This document shows positions 21,781 to 34,699 of a stretch of 64,000 nucleotides of DNA, piece after piece. A program made the translations under genes and the position numbers. The notes below the pieces were generated by a model. It was given only the letters and a program-made list of their open reading frames with translations. It made no database searches and was not told the DNA's origin. Numbering within the stretch: position 1 is the stretch's first letter; every line of letters starts with the position of its first letter. Source of the DNA: Gnetum montanum (Eukaryota; Streptophyta; Gnetopsida; Gnetales; Gnetaceae). Where the stretch lies: positions 1,129,833 to 1,193,832 of the forward strand of contig MNCI01008581.1 in assembly GCA_015680685.1 (NCBI GenBank), written 5' to 3'.

Positions 21781-24700
21781 TTGTTGATGATCTTTACCAA
21801 TATTCATTTTATTTTATGAAGTTAAACTTTAATGAACTTGAGAAAATCATTTTTTTGTAATTCCTCACCACCACCTTAGTAGTTTAGTCTTCTTGACCAT
21901 TTGTCACTCAACTTGACTGGTTGGATTGGACCCAGGCATTCCTCACATGTTGCTTTATGATTTACTAACAAAATTTTGGATTAAGGAAATAAATTATCTA
22001 TTGGAAAAATAATGTGTAAAATGATCCTAATTAAGGGTGAACAAGTTATAAAATATAAGTAATTATAGTTCAAGTATTGTAACTATTTCCTTAGGTATCT
22101 CTTGGCTTGTTATGATAAGACTCAAATAAGAGTAGATGGCTAGATGAAAAGACAACATGGAATCATTGGAGAAGATCATTGGGTGGATTATTATTTTCCC
22201 CTAGGCCAAGCTAAACACCAAAAAACCAAAGAAAATGGGAGATTATTAGTGATGACTGAGTTGTAGGCACATTTTCCATCATTAATAAACTTCACTTTTT
22301 CTTTTTCCTATTGAAATTATATTCATGACATTGAAGTTAAATTCCATTTTCATTAAATATATAAAAACTATATGATAAAATGGAATGGTATATCACAAAA
22401 TAATATTAGAGCATAAAAGACTATATGAGACAATGGAGGACTACAATTCAAACAAGAAACTAGTAATAATATTTCATTAAACAAGAATAAGAAACTATTA
22501 AAATAGTTCATATAAAAGAGTCTACAAATATAACCAAAGAAAGGATAATAATAGATCTACAGGATCTGCCTTTTTTACATACAAAGAAATAACCAAATTA
22601 AAAAACAAGAAAATAAGATTAGATACCTAAAATAGCAAAAAAAAACATACTTATGAGTCAAGTGACCAAAATATTTTGAGATTTACCAAAGTTGCTAAGG
22701 ATTAATAGATTGCGCATTAATAAGATACTAAATGATCTCATGTAAATCTATATGGGAATCATTGATCTTGTAGATGTAATCACCACATTTTTCTATGATA
22801 TTATTTTATCACCTCAAGTCATTAAATATCTTCAAGTTTGAAAATTTTCAAATGAAATTAAAGTAATTTGATATCCCTATAAAAACAAGTTATACCAACA
22901 TATATATACATACATACATAGGGATAAAAAGAAGAAAAACTTAATCTACAGTGCTTTGCCTTTAATGTTCAAATGGATGCATTCTTTAATAAGATGCTTC
23001 ACACATGCAAACTATACCTTTTACCTTGACAATGATCTTATCAAGTTGTTGAATGATTTTGGAACCATATGTAGGTAGAGGATGAAGTAAAGAAGGCTTC
23101 TTTCCATAACTTACTTGTAAGCCACCAATGTTGTCTTGTTAGTGATAATACTATTGTGTATAGCCATGATTGATCGCATAATGCATGATTAACAGACCTT
23201 GCAATGGAAAATTCTAGATGGAAGAAACCCTTTTAATCATCTTTAATTACCTTCATCATGTCTAAAACTTAAAGAAAATAAGCATAAAGATCATTGTTAG
23301 TAGTAGATGTTGGAATGGGGGATTTTTATCAATGAGGAACACTAGATGGAACTCAAAAAGGATTATCTCAAGGAAAAGGAAAGGAGCCAAGTAATGAGTC
23401 TACTTATCATCCTTCACAATATTTTTTCTATGCCAACTACCAACTATATGATGCATTTATAATCTATTAGAAGATGACTCCTCATCAAAGGCATTGACTC
23501 TAGTGGGCTACCTTGAGTTATGTACCCAAAAAATTCTAGGAAAATTTTTTAAAACTAGTCTAATAAATCCAATGAATCTTAGTGGATGTAAATAAGAAAT
23601 TATTTTTAGTTTCAAATATCAAAGTAAATATCTTCAATAGAATAATTTTCAAAAGAAATAAAAATAAATCATAGATGCTGAGATTAAAACTTACAATTGT
23701 TTTGATAAGATTAATTTCTTATAGAGTTGATGCTTGAGGCCTTAACTGACACATGGAGATCTTAGTTTGGTTGTCCTTGTTCTTATATTCATCCTATCAT
23801 AAATAAGAAAGGTAAGTTAATGATATTCCTGGAAACAAAAATATGTATTATATTAATACATGAATAAAAGGATTACCTATGATCGATGGAAGCCACTAGA
23901 GGATGATTATTTCAGGGGAACCTCCATGGACTAATCTATTGATGTGTCCACTTTGCCTAGTTGTTTAGTGTTGGTGTTCACATTTTCATTTTTTTAAACA
24001 TTGAAATAAATACCTTAATAAAATGTAAGGAACTAGGCAAGTTGTGAAAATCACCCCCTTTCACAATAGTGGATTGAATCAGGATAGTTCTACCTTTTGA
24101 TAAGCTTTCTATTGAGAAACTTTTTAAAAGTTGTGTAAAATATAATAATGATACTCTAACTTACTCTTCATGACTAAAACAAATTGAAAATCACTTCTCA
24201 TTCCTAAGTAGAAATCTAAGAGAAGTGTTTCTATATTGGTTTCACCACTTAAGAATGTGTTAATCAAAGAAGGAAATAAGATCGGTTGATCTTCAAAAGC
24301 TTAGACCAATCATATGAGTTTTCCAACATGGTGTAATGAAGATAATAAATATAATAAATTGAAATCAAAGTTGGATTTTCTATCTAAAATTTATTTTCAA
24401 TAATGAATAAGCTAATGTAAAAGAAAAAAAAAGAAATTCATCATTGAAGATAGAAATTTTAAAATAATGATAATTTGAACTAGGAGTTATAATATTAACA
24501 TAATTCAATAATTTATTTTCCCTCAAGACATTAATCTCATTGTTGAAATTCCTAAGAATTGAAGGAACAATGGTACCCTCATGAAAATTAAATATAGTAT
24601 GAAGAAAACACCCAAATAGCAAGTGTTACTAGGAGTTTTGAAGAAAAAAATTTAATATCAAAGTTATCAAAGATCTCATGTAACATAAAAGTGTCCTTTA

Positions 24701-26640
24701 ATAGATCAAAATATGAAATTTTAAGGAGGTCAAAGAGGTGAGAGTTCCTCAACCAAGAGAATTTACCATTTTTAAGAAAAATTTAAACTACTACATGAGC
24801 TTCTTTGAGAAGGTTATCATGTCATTTTGATCTAGAAAACATTTGATTTTTACTTATGATGATTTCTTGTCTTAGATATTCAACAAATAAAGAATCCTAC
24901 AAGTGAGAAAAGATATTAAAAGATACAAGAAATGATGATTTACATAGGTTGGAACAACTATGAATAATGGTAAAAGATGAGACATTCCCATGAGGATAGC
25001 TTAATGAAAATAAGAAAACATGTGAGTGGTGGAAAATATGAGAGCCATCTGAAGAATGAGTACAATATGAAGGGATAGGAGGGATATTTATATGGTTCAA
25101 GTGACAATTAGAATTTGAGCACATGTCACACCTAACTAGACATATGTTAGCTTAGTAAGACCTACAAAATATTCTATCTAAAGTTAGCTAGTCCCACCAT
25201 AGGCTAACAAGTCCTTCCATGGTGATCACTATTTCCATAAATAAAACATAATATAGCACATATAACAACTATTTTCATAAGGTAGATAATTTTTAGACAC
25301 TTTTAACCACTCATGTCACAAGTTTGAAAACTTCAAAGATACATTAATGTAAGATCAAAAAGTTAGAAACCAATAAATCCAATGAAATAGCATGGAGGAT
25401 ATGGAATCATGGCCACTCTTATTGGCCTCTTAGTGATGACCATTATCATCCCTAAAACTATCTAAGATGATTAAAATTTCCAAGTCATGGTGCCTACCTC
25501 TATCAAGACCATGTTAATGATGATTTGGATGGAATTAGAAGCTTAAAATTCAGACTTGATGTGATTGTTCCTACCAAGACATGACTATCTCCATCATAAC
25601 CTATGTAGCTTCCATGATGTCTTGGCAATCCCTGTCATAGCTAGTATGAGTTTGGGAAGGCCTACAGTAGTAAAAAATGAAGAAATATGTAACATAAATG
25701 AGAATAATATAGTCAATTATGATCAACCTTGTCAACAAGAAGAAGAACATGACCATCCTTGTTAATATTTCTCAACATTTTCCACATCCTTATTAATAAA
25801 ATTGAAGTTTAAACCATTCCTATCACTCATTATGACATGTTGACCATCCTTGTTAGCATCCTAAACCATGTTGACCATTCCTATCAGCATCATGGATCAT
25901 ATTAACTATTCCTATTCACATCCTAGATCATGTTAACTACCTTTGTCAAGATTAAAAATACTTATGATGACTATGATTCATCAACAAGTTGTTGTGACCA
26001 TCCTTGTCACAAATTAGAACCTAGATGATCATTCCTATCATACCTAGAAAGCTCAAGAAAGTAAATATGCATGGCAATGTAGGGAATTGATCTAGAACCT
26101 TCAATATAATCCTAGAAAACATTGAGAATGAATAAACCTCCAAATTTACTCTTAATGGTGACTACCCTTGTCACATCTTGATCATACTTTTAAATCTTAA
26201 AAACTCATTTAAAAGTCTTGGAAAGAAATAATATCAACCAAAATAAAGATGTTCCACATGACATCATTCCATTAGTCTAACAAACACAATGAGGTGAGAA
26301 TTGGTGGGATCCATACCTAACTCAACTCAAATAGAAGGTACATGGAGACATGTGTTAATAAGGCTCAATGACAACACCTCTCCATAGTTAATTAAGTGAG
26401 ACATATATGGGGTTATTGTGATGATGTGTTGCTTTATTCTAGTAGCCTAGCATATTCCATTACAAATAATACATTAATGATTCATGGAATAAAATATAAA
26501 CTAGAAAATGAAGTAGAAATGGATGGAAGTTCTAGAGGCAAACTACACATAGGTATTTGAAGCTAATAATCAACTCAATTAGTAGCTATAGCAAGTTGTA
26601 GAAAGGGAACCAAAACCTAGAAAAATGGGTGAATTCTCTA
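21781..26640. other. Unassigned AT-rich region
   Basis: I recognise no protein family on either strand. Short antisense frames at 24380-24622 and 24897-25124 have low-complexity composition and no motif. The first few hundred bases may be the leader or gag start of the Copia element whose LTR ends at 21768. Degenerate repeats occupy about 25740-26060. The leader of gypsy remnant F may begin towards the right end, but no PBS is visible. Confidence 0.45.
25740..26060. repeat. Degenerate tandem-like repeats (catgttgaccatccttgtta units)
   Basis: Units of roughly 30-45 bases built on catgttgaccatccttgttagcat recur with many changes (for example at about 25748, 25838, 25870, 25905, 25928 and 25995). 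The surrounding 25440-26200 contains further isolated ccatccttgtca-like pieces. Confidence 0.6.
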
Positions 26641-28392
26641 TTGGATGAGGTTAATAAAAAATTTGAATATAGTGGTATCTAAAATCCAAATATTAGAAAG
26701 ATCCCAAATCCTAGAACCATCTCCACCAAAATCTCCATATTCTCTCAAACATGAGGAGAGTGTAAACTTCATTGCACAAAAGAATTTAAGATCTAGAAGT
26801 TCCAAAAGAAGAAACTCAAGTTTTAAAACATTGAGACTAATAGAATCATTGTCAAAAATGTATGCAAAAAATATTTGTTTCAACAAGTATGATGGATAAA
26901 TAAAATATCTAGAAAGGTTAAGAAGTGCATAGAAGAGATAAAAATTTATTCTACCATGACAAATATTGATGAAGATGAAGGAATGCATGTAGCATCTTTG
27001 CATTTGAAAGGGTTAGCAACTTTGTGGTTAAGAAAGGTTTTCAAAATTTCAAACTCCATATGGGATGAATTTTTTTAATGTTTATAAAGACAATTATTCT
27101 AGAACCTTTTATTAAGGATTGATAAGTGTAGCTCTATTTCTTAAGACTAGGAAGAAGAGAAATGAATGATTAATATAAAGAATTTTGTTCCCTAATAAAA
27201 TACTTCCCTTAGAAGAAAGATCTTGATTTGGTTGTTAGATTTGCAAATGGATTATCTTTTACCTTGAGGTTATAGATCAAACCCCATAGCCCACAGATCT
27301 TGGATGGTGTTCTTTGGATTGCCAAAAACTATGAAGATGGATCATGATCGAGTAATAACAAAACAAGTAGTATTTAACCCTTAAAACTTAGCTCAAGAAA
27401 ATAATCAATAGAATTTTATCCATTATTGTGAGAATCATCTAAAGATAAATTTCATACACTTCATGAGAAAGCCTACTCTACGACACAACATCAAGGTAAC
27501 ATTGCTCCTCGAAAGTAAGAAACTACAAATTTTGGAAAAAAAGGTTATTTGGAATAAGGTCTCCACCTCCATGAAATCAAGTTTGCCAAAATTTTAACTT
27601 TCATTAATCTTTATTATAGGTTCAATAATTAAACAAGATATTTCTTTCTTTATTAATTTTGGTACATTGAATAATTTCATATCATCTAAGTTAATTATAT
27701 AGTTAAAGAAATCAACCTCAAACATATACATGTGGAAAACATTAGTATTCAAATTTTAGATGGGTAGATAATCACCAGGGAAGGTAAGCATTATTTTGTT
27801 AATTTTGAGTTGCAAGGATTTTCATTTAAGACTTACATTTTAAAGTTTCCATTAGGATATTATCTTGCTTGGGAATGTCATTCCTTTCTTTGCATAATAT
27901 TTTTGCTATTTTTTTATCTTAAACCCTTTATGTTTTAATTGCTTATGGAGTTAGGATTCTTAGGTGGATAAGAATGGGTTAATGAATCCACATAATTTTA
28001 ATTAAGCAAGGTAAATGACCAGCTAAGAAGGGAGTAATATATATATCAAGTAAAATCTTTAAGATGGACACAAAAGTAGAAGTTCAACTACCAAATGAAT
28101 TTAATAATTTTAAGGAAGCCTTTAAAGATTCTTAGGAATTACCACTTGAATGAGAAGTTGAGCATGTAATAGAAGTTATGCCTTGTAAAAAACTTGTATC
28201 AAAAGCATCATATTAATTTTCTATCAATGAACTAAAAGAACTCAAAATTGAAATTCATTAGTTATTAAATGAGCAAAAGTTTAGATTCAATGTATCTTCT
28301 TGGAGGCACTACTATTATTTATTAAGAAGAAAGATCAAAATTTTCGTGTTTGCATATCCATTGCCTAAAATAGACATTTATTTGACTAATTA
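26640..28392 (+). pseudogene. Gypsy remnant F: gag, protease and RT 5' part (chromovirus-type)
   Basis: Gag is recognised at about 26969-27050 by DEDEGMHVASLHLKGLATLW, the chromoviral gag pattern ending in A-x-W. Protease is at about 27640-27890: INFGTLNNFIS stands where functional copies have L-I-D-S-G-A-x-x-N-F-I, so the catalytic Asp is Asn. RT begins at about 28160 (SINELKELKIEI, then FNVSSW, LLLFIKKKDQNFRVCIS in a shifted frame, and YPLPKIDIYL at about 28360). The codons corresponding to the DYRxLN block are missing. Frameshifts and stops occur throughout. RT is split at 28393 by a solo LTR and resumes at 30566. Confidence 0.8.
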
Positions 28393-29112
28393 TGTAACAA
28401 CCTAAACTCAATATAGCTTTGAATTTACCCAAATAATATCCTTAGTAATGTATTTGTTTAAATAAATAAGATATATTAATATATAGAAATAAAATTTGAA
28501 ACTAAAACTGAAGCTAAAAATTAAATGAATTAATAAATTATTTTATTATAATATAAGAGAGCTATGAATAAAAGTAATGTAATCATAGAATTGATATAAA
28601 ATGGTTGTCACTAAGAAAAATGATAGTAAAGCATTTTAATAATCATCAATGTTCCTGCACTAGTTTACTATTGCCATGCTAATTAAGATAACTTTTTAAA
28701 AATAACTTAATCAATTGGCTTTCAAATCATGAGTCCTTTTCACAATTAGAAGAAACCAAGATCATATAATACTAATATTTAGTTTTAGAAACTATATACA
28801 AAAGTATTCTAAATTTAGAAATTAGTATACAAAATAACCTTTACATGCACACATATCTCTACATAATTTGAACCCTCTTTCATGAACTCTTAAGAGATGA
28901 TAACAAATCTAACACAAAATCATATATATAACCAAATGAGAATCATCAATAGGACTATTAGATAATGAAAATATAAAAGAAAATCCATCTGCACACTCCA
29001 CACCAATAACTTGACACATATATAGCCTTTATTAGCAAAATCATTATAAGGAATTTCTTTAGGGGTGGCAGCCTCATACAACTTAACTCCATTGGTATAC
29101 GCTCTATGTGCC

Positions 29113-29330
29113 TTTTTGGAAGTCCATCCCATTTATGCAACCATATAACCCAATGGTTTGCACATAATCCATTGGTTACAACTCTGTGTATCATGTGGGA
29201 GCTCATCTCCACTAACAAAACCATAGAGACCAATGATAGGCATCATCATAATTATGAAAGATGTATTAGTTATAATTCTATGTGTCATGTAGAAGCCTAT
29301 CTCCACTAATGCAACCATATAAGCCATTGG
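29113..29330. repeat. Three tandem units of about 85-90 bp in the solo LTR
   Basis: The block tccactaatgcaaccatata, followed by ccattgg or a variant, recurs at about 29125, 29210 and 29303, each after a ggaagtccatc or ggagctcatc-like piece. Overlapping frames in this stretch are repeat-derived. Confidence 0.7.
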
Positions 29331-30153
29331 CAGGCAAATCATGCAATGAGCTTTTTACCACTAGAAGAAATACTTAATAACATAAGAATACTTAGAGTTA
29401 AGCTTTAATAAAAATCATATTTATAAAGATTTCATCAAATCAAAAATTACTTCTATAACAACTATAATTACCAATCTATAAAGTATTTACAAAGAAGTGA
29501 TCCACTAATTAATTTAATCAAATTATTTCTAAAACCCTCTTCCAAAAAAGATGAAATATGCTTGTATTAAAGGTTATGGCCCTAGTTGCCTATGTATCCT
29601 TGTAGAGTTTAAAATAAATTAGGTCCATGAAGTTATTAAATTACAATAATACATAAGAAGATCAAGATTACACACACATAAAGAGATGATCAAGATTATT
29701 TGGGTATAATTGATCATTCCAAACAATCTTCATCAAGCATGATACAAGAACCTTAAAATAGCGTATAATGATTTTACCATTCAAGCATTATATAATTAAA
29801 AGTCACACATAAATAAACCTTCCATGTATTTTAATTAGACAATGAAAAAAGTAGTAGTATCTTCTTACAAGAGATAACAATATTATGTTATGTACAAACA
29901 TGTATACATACACATGCATGCAACATACACATACATACTAATAAGATATTAGTTACATTAGAGCAAGGGTAGGAGATAGACTTACCTAAACCTTAGTTAT
30001 GTTCTTGGAGAACTTCTTCTTCACTTCTCTCACACTCCTAGGCCTTATGCTCTTTTTCCCTTCCTAGTGGCTCTTCCTTCTCTTTCTTGGTGTGTGGATT
30101 TTTATTTCTGCAGTATCTTCTCCACTCCACCTACCACTTATTTTCATTTTTTA

Positions 30154-30345
30154 CATTTACTTTACCCAATTTATTATTTATTTTACCAAGATTACTATTT
30201 ATTTATCATCTTTTATTAAAGTTTCTATTCATTTATCTTATTTTACTAAGGTTACTATTCATTTATCTTATTTTACCAAGGTTATTATTCATTTACCATC
30301 TTTTATCCAAGTTACTATTCATTTACCTTTTTACCCCTTTTTACC
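30154..30345. repeat. Sixfold 31 bp tandem repeat in the solo LTR
   Basis: About six copies of ttaccaaggttactattcat plus ttatctta with small changes. It gives Leu/Ile/Phe-rich open frames (30087-30368 and 30092-30349) that look like membrane proteins but are only repeat translation. Confidence 0.78.
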
Positions 30346-30565
30346 ATGATATGTTTACTTCTTCCTAATTTTGTATTATCTTAGTCCTTGGATTCATGTA
30401 CTATCATGGATAAGTAATTTTTTCATGATTAGAATAAAGTTACTTATTAAGCACTCCAAGTGTGTCCAAGACACATTACATATTAATATGTTTAAATTAC
30501 TAACTTGGCTAAGATATATACTATTACATTCATAATATAGATTGATGTAAAAACAATACGTTATA

Positions 30566-31470
30566 AATTATCTAGTGCAACATATTTTTCCAAGAAAAAC
30601 ATGAAATTAGGGTATCATCAAATCTCAATTAAAAAAAGTAATATTGAAAAGATAACATTTTATATAAGGTATGATTTATATGAATTTTTTCTGATCCCTT
30701 TTGGACTTACAAATGCCCCAGCTACCTTTATGACTTTAATGAATGATTTTTTTGTGAGTATTTAGATAAAAAAAATTTTATTCATGGATGATATACTTAT
30801 GTATTCCAAAATAAGAAAAGAACATGTTGTTCATTTGAAGCAAGTAATGAATTTACTATGAAAACATAAAATAAAAGCTAAAACCTTTAAATGATGGTTT
30901 AAAAGTTTATCTCACTAAGTTGAAGGTAATCTAAGATTGGTCATAGTCAAAAGATGTCTCAAAAGTAGAATTTTTCTAGGGTTAGCTATTTTTTATAAAA
31001 TATTTTTTAATTATTATAGTTCCACTAATAATTTATTACAAGGAAAGAAAAATTAATATTTTTATGATTAATGTAACAAAGATTCTATTTGAATTAAGTT
31101 ATTATTAACCACAACCTCTCTCCTAAGGACTCTAGATTTGGAAATACTCTTTGAAGTATCCATGAATGCCTTTGAAACTAGGATTGGAGTAGTCTTATTT
31201 CAAGAGGAAAGAGTAATATCATATTAATTTTGTACGTTATAAGGTACTAAATTTAATTATCCTACTCACGATCTGAAGTTATTAGCTATTATTTACACAT
31301 TAAATATTCTATGTCAATTTCTTTATGGTCAGAAATTTATTTTAAAAATAGGTCATATGAGTTTAAAATACATGTAAAAATTGCCTACTCTAAATTTAAG
31401 ATAAAGAAGTTAGTATTGTGGTAGGAATTGTCATAATTAGAGATTCTACACAACCCTATGCAAAAATGAA
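30566..31470 (+). pseudogene. Gypsy remnant F: RT 3' part and RNase H
   Basis: RT resumes with KLSSATYFSKKNMKLGYHQI (from about 30565), then LIPFGLTNAPATFMTLMND (about 30690), then ILFMDDILMYSK (30778-30813), where both catalytic Asp codons are intact. EHVVHLKQV follows. RNase H is recognisable at about 31160-31380: MNAFETRIGVVLFQEE, where functional copies have D-A-S, then FNYPTHDLKLLAIIYTL and GHMSLKYM. These spacings are those of chromoviral pol. Stops interrupt it. No integrase is recognised in 31380-31851 or beyond B after 50850. Confidence 0.85.
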
Positions 31471-31846
31471 CTAAGCATTCTATAGCCACCAAACATTTTA
31501 AAGAACAAATTATTTAATTTAAAAGGGGACTTATAGATTGTTCATAAATCCAATAATGTGAGCTAGTGTTTTTACCAAAAAAATGAGCAAATACAAAGCA
31601 AAAAATGATGCATGAAATAGCTAGTAAAGTGGGGAAGATGTAATAAAATATGAGAGAAAAAAATGTATAATATGATGTGGAAGAAAGAAGAATAAAATTT
31701 GTAAAAAGAGGAGAGTATGCATGGCTAAAAAGAAAGACAACAATGTAAACCAAAATAAAGGCAGATCCATTGAAACTATGTCATTAAAAGAAGAAATACA
31801 AAAAATGAATATCCAAGAAAAGAACCTAGGAGGACACAAAGATAAT
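31471..31846. other. Left flank of element B, unassigned
   Basis: AT-rich sequence after the F RNase H. Antisense frames at 31514-31839 are Phe/Ser-rich with no family match. It was contiguous with 50855 before B inserted. Confidence 0.5.
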
Positions 31847-31851
31847 CCTAT
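31847..31851. repeat. Target site duplication, element B left
   Basis: CCTAT directly before the LTR is repeated at 50850-50854 directly after the distal LTR, so the two LTRs 17 kb apart belong to one insertion. Confidence 0.92.
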
Positions 31852-32818
31852 TGATGAGAGTGGTTACTCTAATAATTAGAGTGGTTATTATTAGGGCAGT
31901 TACTCTGGTTATTAGAGTGGTTATTATTAGAGCAGTTACTCTAATTATTAGAGTGGCAATTTCTCTAAAATTAGAGGGGTAGTTTCTCTAAAATTAGAGT
32001 GGCAGTTTCTCTCTAAAATTAGAGGGGCAGTTTCTTTAAAATTAGAGTGGAATTTTTTGTAATTATTAGAGTAGTTGCTCCCAAGCCTATAAATACAGTG
32101 CCTAGGCACACAATAGGGGGAAGTTAAGAAGAAGAATTCAGAAGAGGAAGTCTTTTAGGAGTCAAGTAGCAAAACTCTAGCCAAGTGCCCGCAGCAGGAG
32201 GTCTAAGTGTGGACAGATCTTTATTTGAGCATTATGTACCTGAGCACACCTTGTGTACGGAAATAAAGACGAGCTCTTGGATTCATCCTTGCAGCACTTG
32301 AGATTTTTTTTCTTACTCATTTCGTTTATTTTATTTTCTTCTACATTTATTTTATATAATTTTATGCACTTTACATTTCTATTATTAGCACACATAGTAC
32401 GATCACTTCGAGCATGCGTGTAACACTTGGTAACCCAGTAACGATTAGCGTTTGGTAATCCCAATAGTGTTGCATTGGTTCAAGATGTGTATGGCAAGTG
32501 AGAATGGATACTGGTGTTAAGATTAGTTTAAAGCCTAGTTAATTAGTAGTTAAGTTAAATTAGTTACTTAGTTATCTCTCTCTCTCCTCCCTTATTAGCA
32601 ATAGGACATAAAAATATAAAATCTATAAAAATCCTATGCCTCAAGCTTACTTAACCATACAATCATGACATACAAGTAAGTTTGGGAAGACAACAATCAA
32701 CCAACCCATCCCTGTTCCACAAAGGCGCATAGGCACTTAGTCCTTGGAATTCAACTAGATCGTGTGTGAAACACTTGTATTCGTATGGTTGAGCGTAGGG
32801 GTACCTCACTGCTCATCA
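31852..32818 (+). repeat. Element B 5' LTR
   Basis: 967 bp, TGATGAG to CTCATCA. U3 (31857-32075) is an array of CTCTAATTATTAGAG and CTCTAAAATTAGAG palindromes between agtggttattatt and ggcagtttct spacers. The TATA box is in 32092-32106. PBS tggcatcgttgtcaagga follows at 32820-32837. Confidence 0.92.
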
Positions 32819-32889
32819 TTGGCATCGTTGTCAAGGACTTAGTTATTTGTGCGCTATGTAGAACATAGGAAATCATCCATATCATTGGA

Positions 32890-33535
32890 ATGTTAGAACG
32901 AACCCTTAGGTTTGATCAAAGGAAAGATAAGACAATGGTAAATCACACACTGAACAAGACGAAAATGTCTTCTTCTTCGCACAAGAGCACTTCATTGCCT
33001 AGGACTAACATAAGAGACAATCGGTGGCATAACACACGTAACCAAGATCTGCCAGTTCCTCAACAATTTTGGGTAGTATATACTCATCATGATGAGTATG
33101 TACCTAATTTCACCTTTATCCTCCACCAAGATGAACAACTACGTTGGAGAGACTTAGAGGGTAACATAGTGTTTCCTCTAGACTGATTAGTCCCCAACAT
33201 GCTCCCTCGTGCTCTCACATGAATAGGAATGCCGCTTTAATATGCGGAATACATTGCATGCGATCATGACACAAGGGACTATCATCCCACAAAAGCGCAA
33301 CGTCAATGAGACTTGCAACAGGAGAGTTACCATGCATCCTTGAAGGGTAAATGGCCCCATAATGCCCCACACTTTGTAAGAGAAATTGGGGATGGTAAAC
33401 CAATTTCAATAGGTTCTCCACCAAATGATGTTCCCCCTCCTAACGATGGTCAGGAGGTGGTGTATCAAAACCTCCAATCTGTGGTTCACAACCCTAGTTC
33501 TGATCCCCACGAACATGAAGTGTTCAACTAGGGAA
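32890..33535 (+). pseudogene. Element B gag N-terminal module
   Basis: Homologous to 10957-11583: VVYTHHDEYVPNFTFILHQD then EQLRWRDLEGNIVF, followed after stops by LQQESYHASLKGKWPHNAPH and NDVPPPNDGQEVVYQN. The first open piece (98 codons) ends at a stop where A reads LPPNR-L. Function is unknown beyond its conserved place at the head of gag. Confidence 0.78.
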
Positions 33536-33539
33536 CACA

Positions 33540-34560
33540 AACACACAATAAGGATGGACATTTTGATCGTAATCATGATCAAGGCTAAGGCCACTGAAGA
33601 GAAGGTAGAAAACACTGTCATGGCGATGGTTTTCCTTCTTCTTCACCTTCATCGTCGCATATCCTCTCCTTCAATGTCTGAACATAGTCATAAGGAAACT
33701 AACCATGAGGATAAAGGAAAATAAAGTGAAAAAAATCAATGAGACAATCGAGAACGAGGACGAGGGCACTCTAGGGAATCACGACATAGAAGAAGGGAGA
33801 GTAGGGAACCACGTAGACATCATAGACACTATGAACAAGATGACCACGAAGAACCCCTACTCACAACCAAAAGCATATTGGATATAATGGAGGTCATAAG
33901 AGTTCCAAAAAGGCACCAAAAGGATAGTAGGATCAATAGGTTAGACATGAACAATATCCCATGATTTGAAGGGGGATACAACGCTGATCCTCAAAACCAT
34001 TTACAAGCATTCCACGATGCATGTGCCTTGTAGAACATAGAAAATGAATGGCAAAAACTAAAGTTGTTCCCAAGGTCACTAGTGAAAGAAGCTGAAAGCT
34101 GGTACCAGTCCTTAGAACTAGAATCCATTCAGAGGTGAAGTACAATGTTAGAGCTATTTAATGATAAGTANNNNNNNNNNNNNNNNNNNNNNNNNNNNNN
34201 NNNNNNNNNNNNNNNNNNNNNNNNNNNNNNNNNNNNNNNNNNNNNNNNNNNNNNNNNNNNNNNNNNNNNNNNNNNNNNNNNNNNNNNNNNNNNNNNNNNN
34301 NNNNNNNNNNNNNNNNNNNNNNNNNNNNNNNNNNNNNNNNNNNNNNNNNNNNNNNNNNNNNNNNNNNNNNNNNNNNNNNNNNNNNNNNNNNNNNNNNNNN
34401 NNNNNNNNNNNNNNNNNNNNNNNNNNNNNNNNNNNNNNNNNNNNNNNNNNNNNNNNNNNNNNNNNNNNNNNNACCATCCTAAGGGATGTTGCCCAGTGAT
34501 CTCACATTTACAAGAGTCTAGGGTGTATGCACTCAACCCAAGACTTAATAAATGGCAAGC
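33540..34560 (+). pseudogene. Element B gag core, interrupted by an assembly gap
   Basis: An Arg/Glu/His-rich linker (about 33735-33870, shifted frame) is followed by the gag domain start LDMNNIP, FEGGYNADPQNHLQAFHDAC and WQKLKLFPRSLVKEAESWYQ (about 33940-34110). The gap 34171-34472 removes the middle. After it, HPKGCCPVISHLQES is the end of the zinc-knuckle-like motif. Confidence 0.83.
34171..34472. other. Assembly gap (302 N) inside element B gag
   Basis: The flanks align to A at about 12213 and 12857, so about 645 bp is expected. The N run underestimates the missing sequence by about half, unless B also carries a deletion. Confidence 0.97.
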
Positions 34561-34699
34561 ACCCTAATGGTTACCGTATCCCCAAGGTAACCCAAGGCAA
34601 TTCCACCAACCTTCAACATATTATCCAAGTGGAACTCCACCACAACCTGTTGAGCAACATCAATAGTGGAAATACCCACAATCATGGGGGATTCCACCA

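Larger units (their letters stand above)
28393..30565. mobile_element. Solo LTR (2.17 kb) inserted in RT of F
   Basis: The segment interrupts an RT frame that reads on either side, and it is flanked by AATTA (28388-28392 and 30566-30570). It starts TGTAAC and ends GTTATA, the inverse of TGTAAC apart from one C-to-T change. Termini of the TG...CA kind, a 5 bp duplication and no internal domains identify a solo LTR left after LTR-LTR recombination. TGTAACA at the start is usual for chromovirus LTRs. It contains a threefold repeat near 29113-29330 and a sixfold 31 bp repeat near 30154-30345. Antisense frames at 28920-29342 are by-products of the former. Confidence 0.82.

Noticed and set aside
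28920-29342. Overlapping antisense ORFs with repeated MxxMxLVEx-like pieces
   Set aside because: They derive from a threefold tandem repeat within a solo LTR and have no family features.
30087-30368. Leu/Phe/Ile-rich open frame resembling a multi-pass membrane protein
   Set aside because: It is the translation of a sixfold 31 bp tandem repeat within the solo LTR.
32177-32464. 95-codon minus ORF in the B 5' LTR
   Set aside because: Lies in LTR U5/R sequence conserved as DNA in A and B. No coding signature and no counterpart open in the other LTRs.
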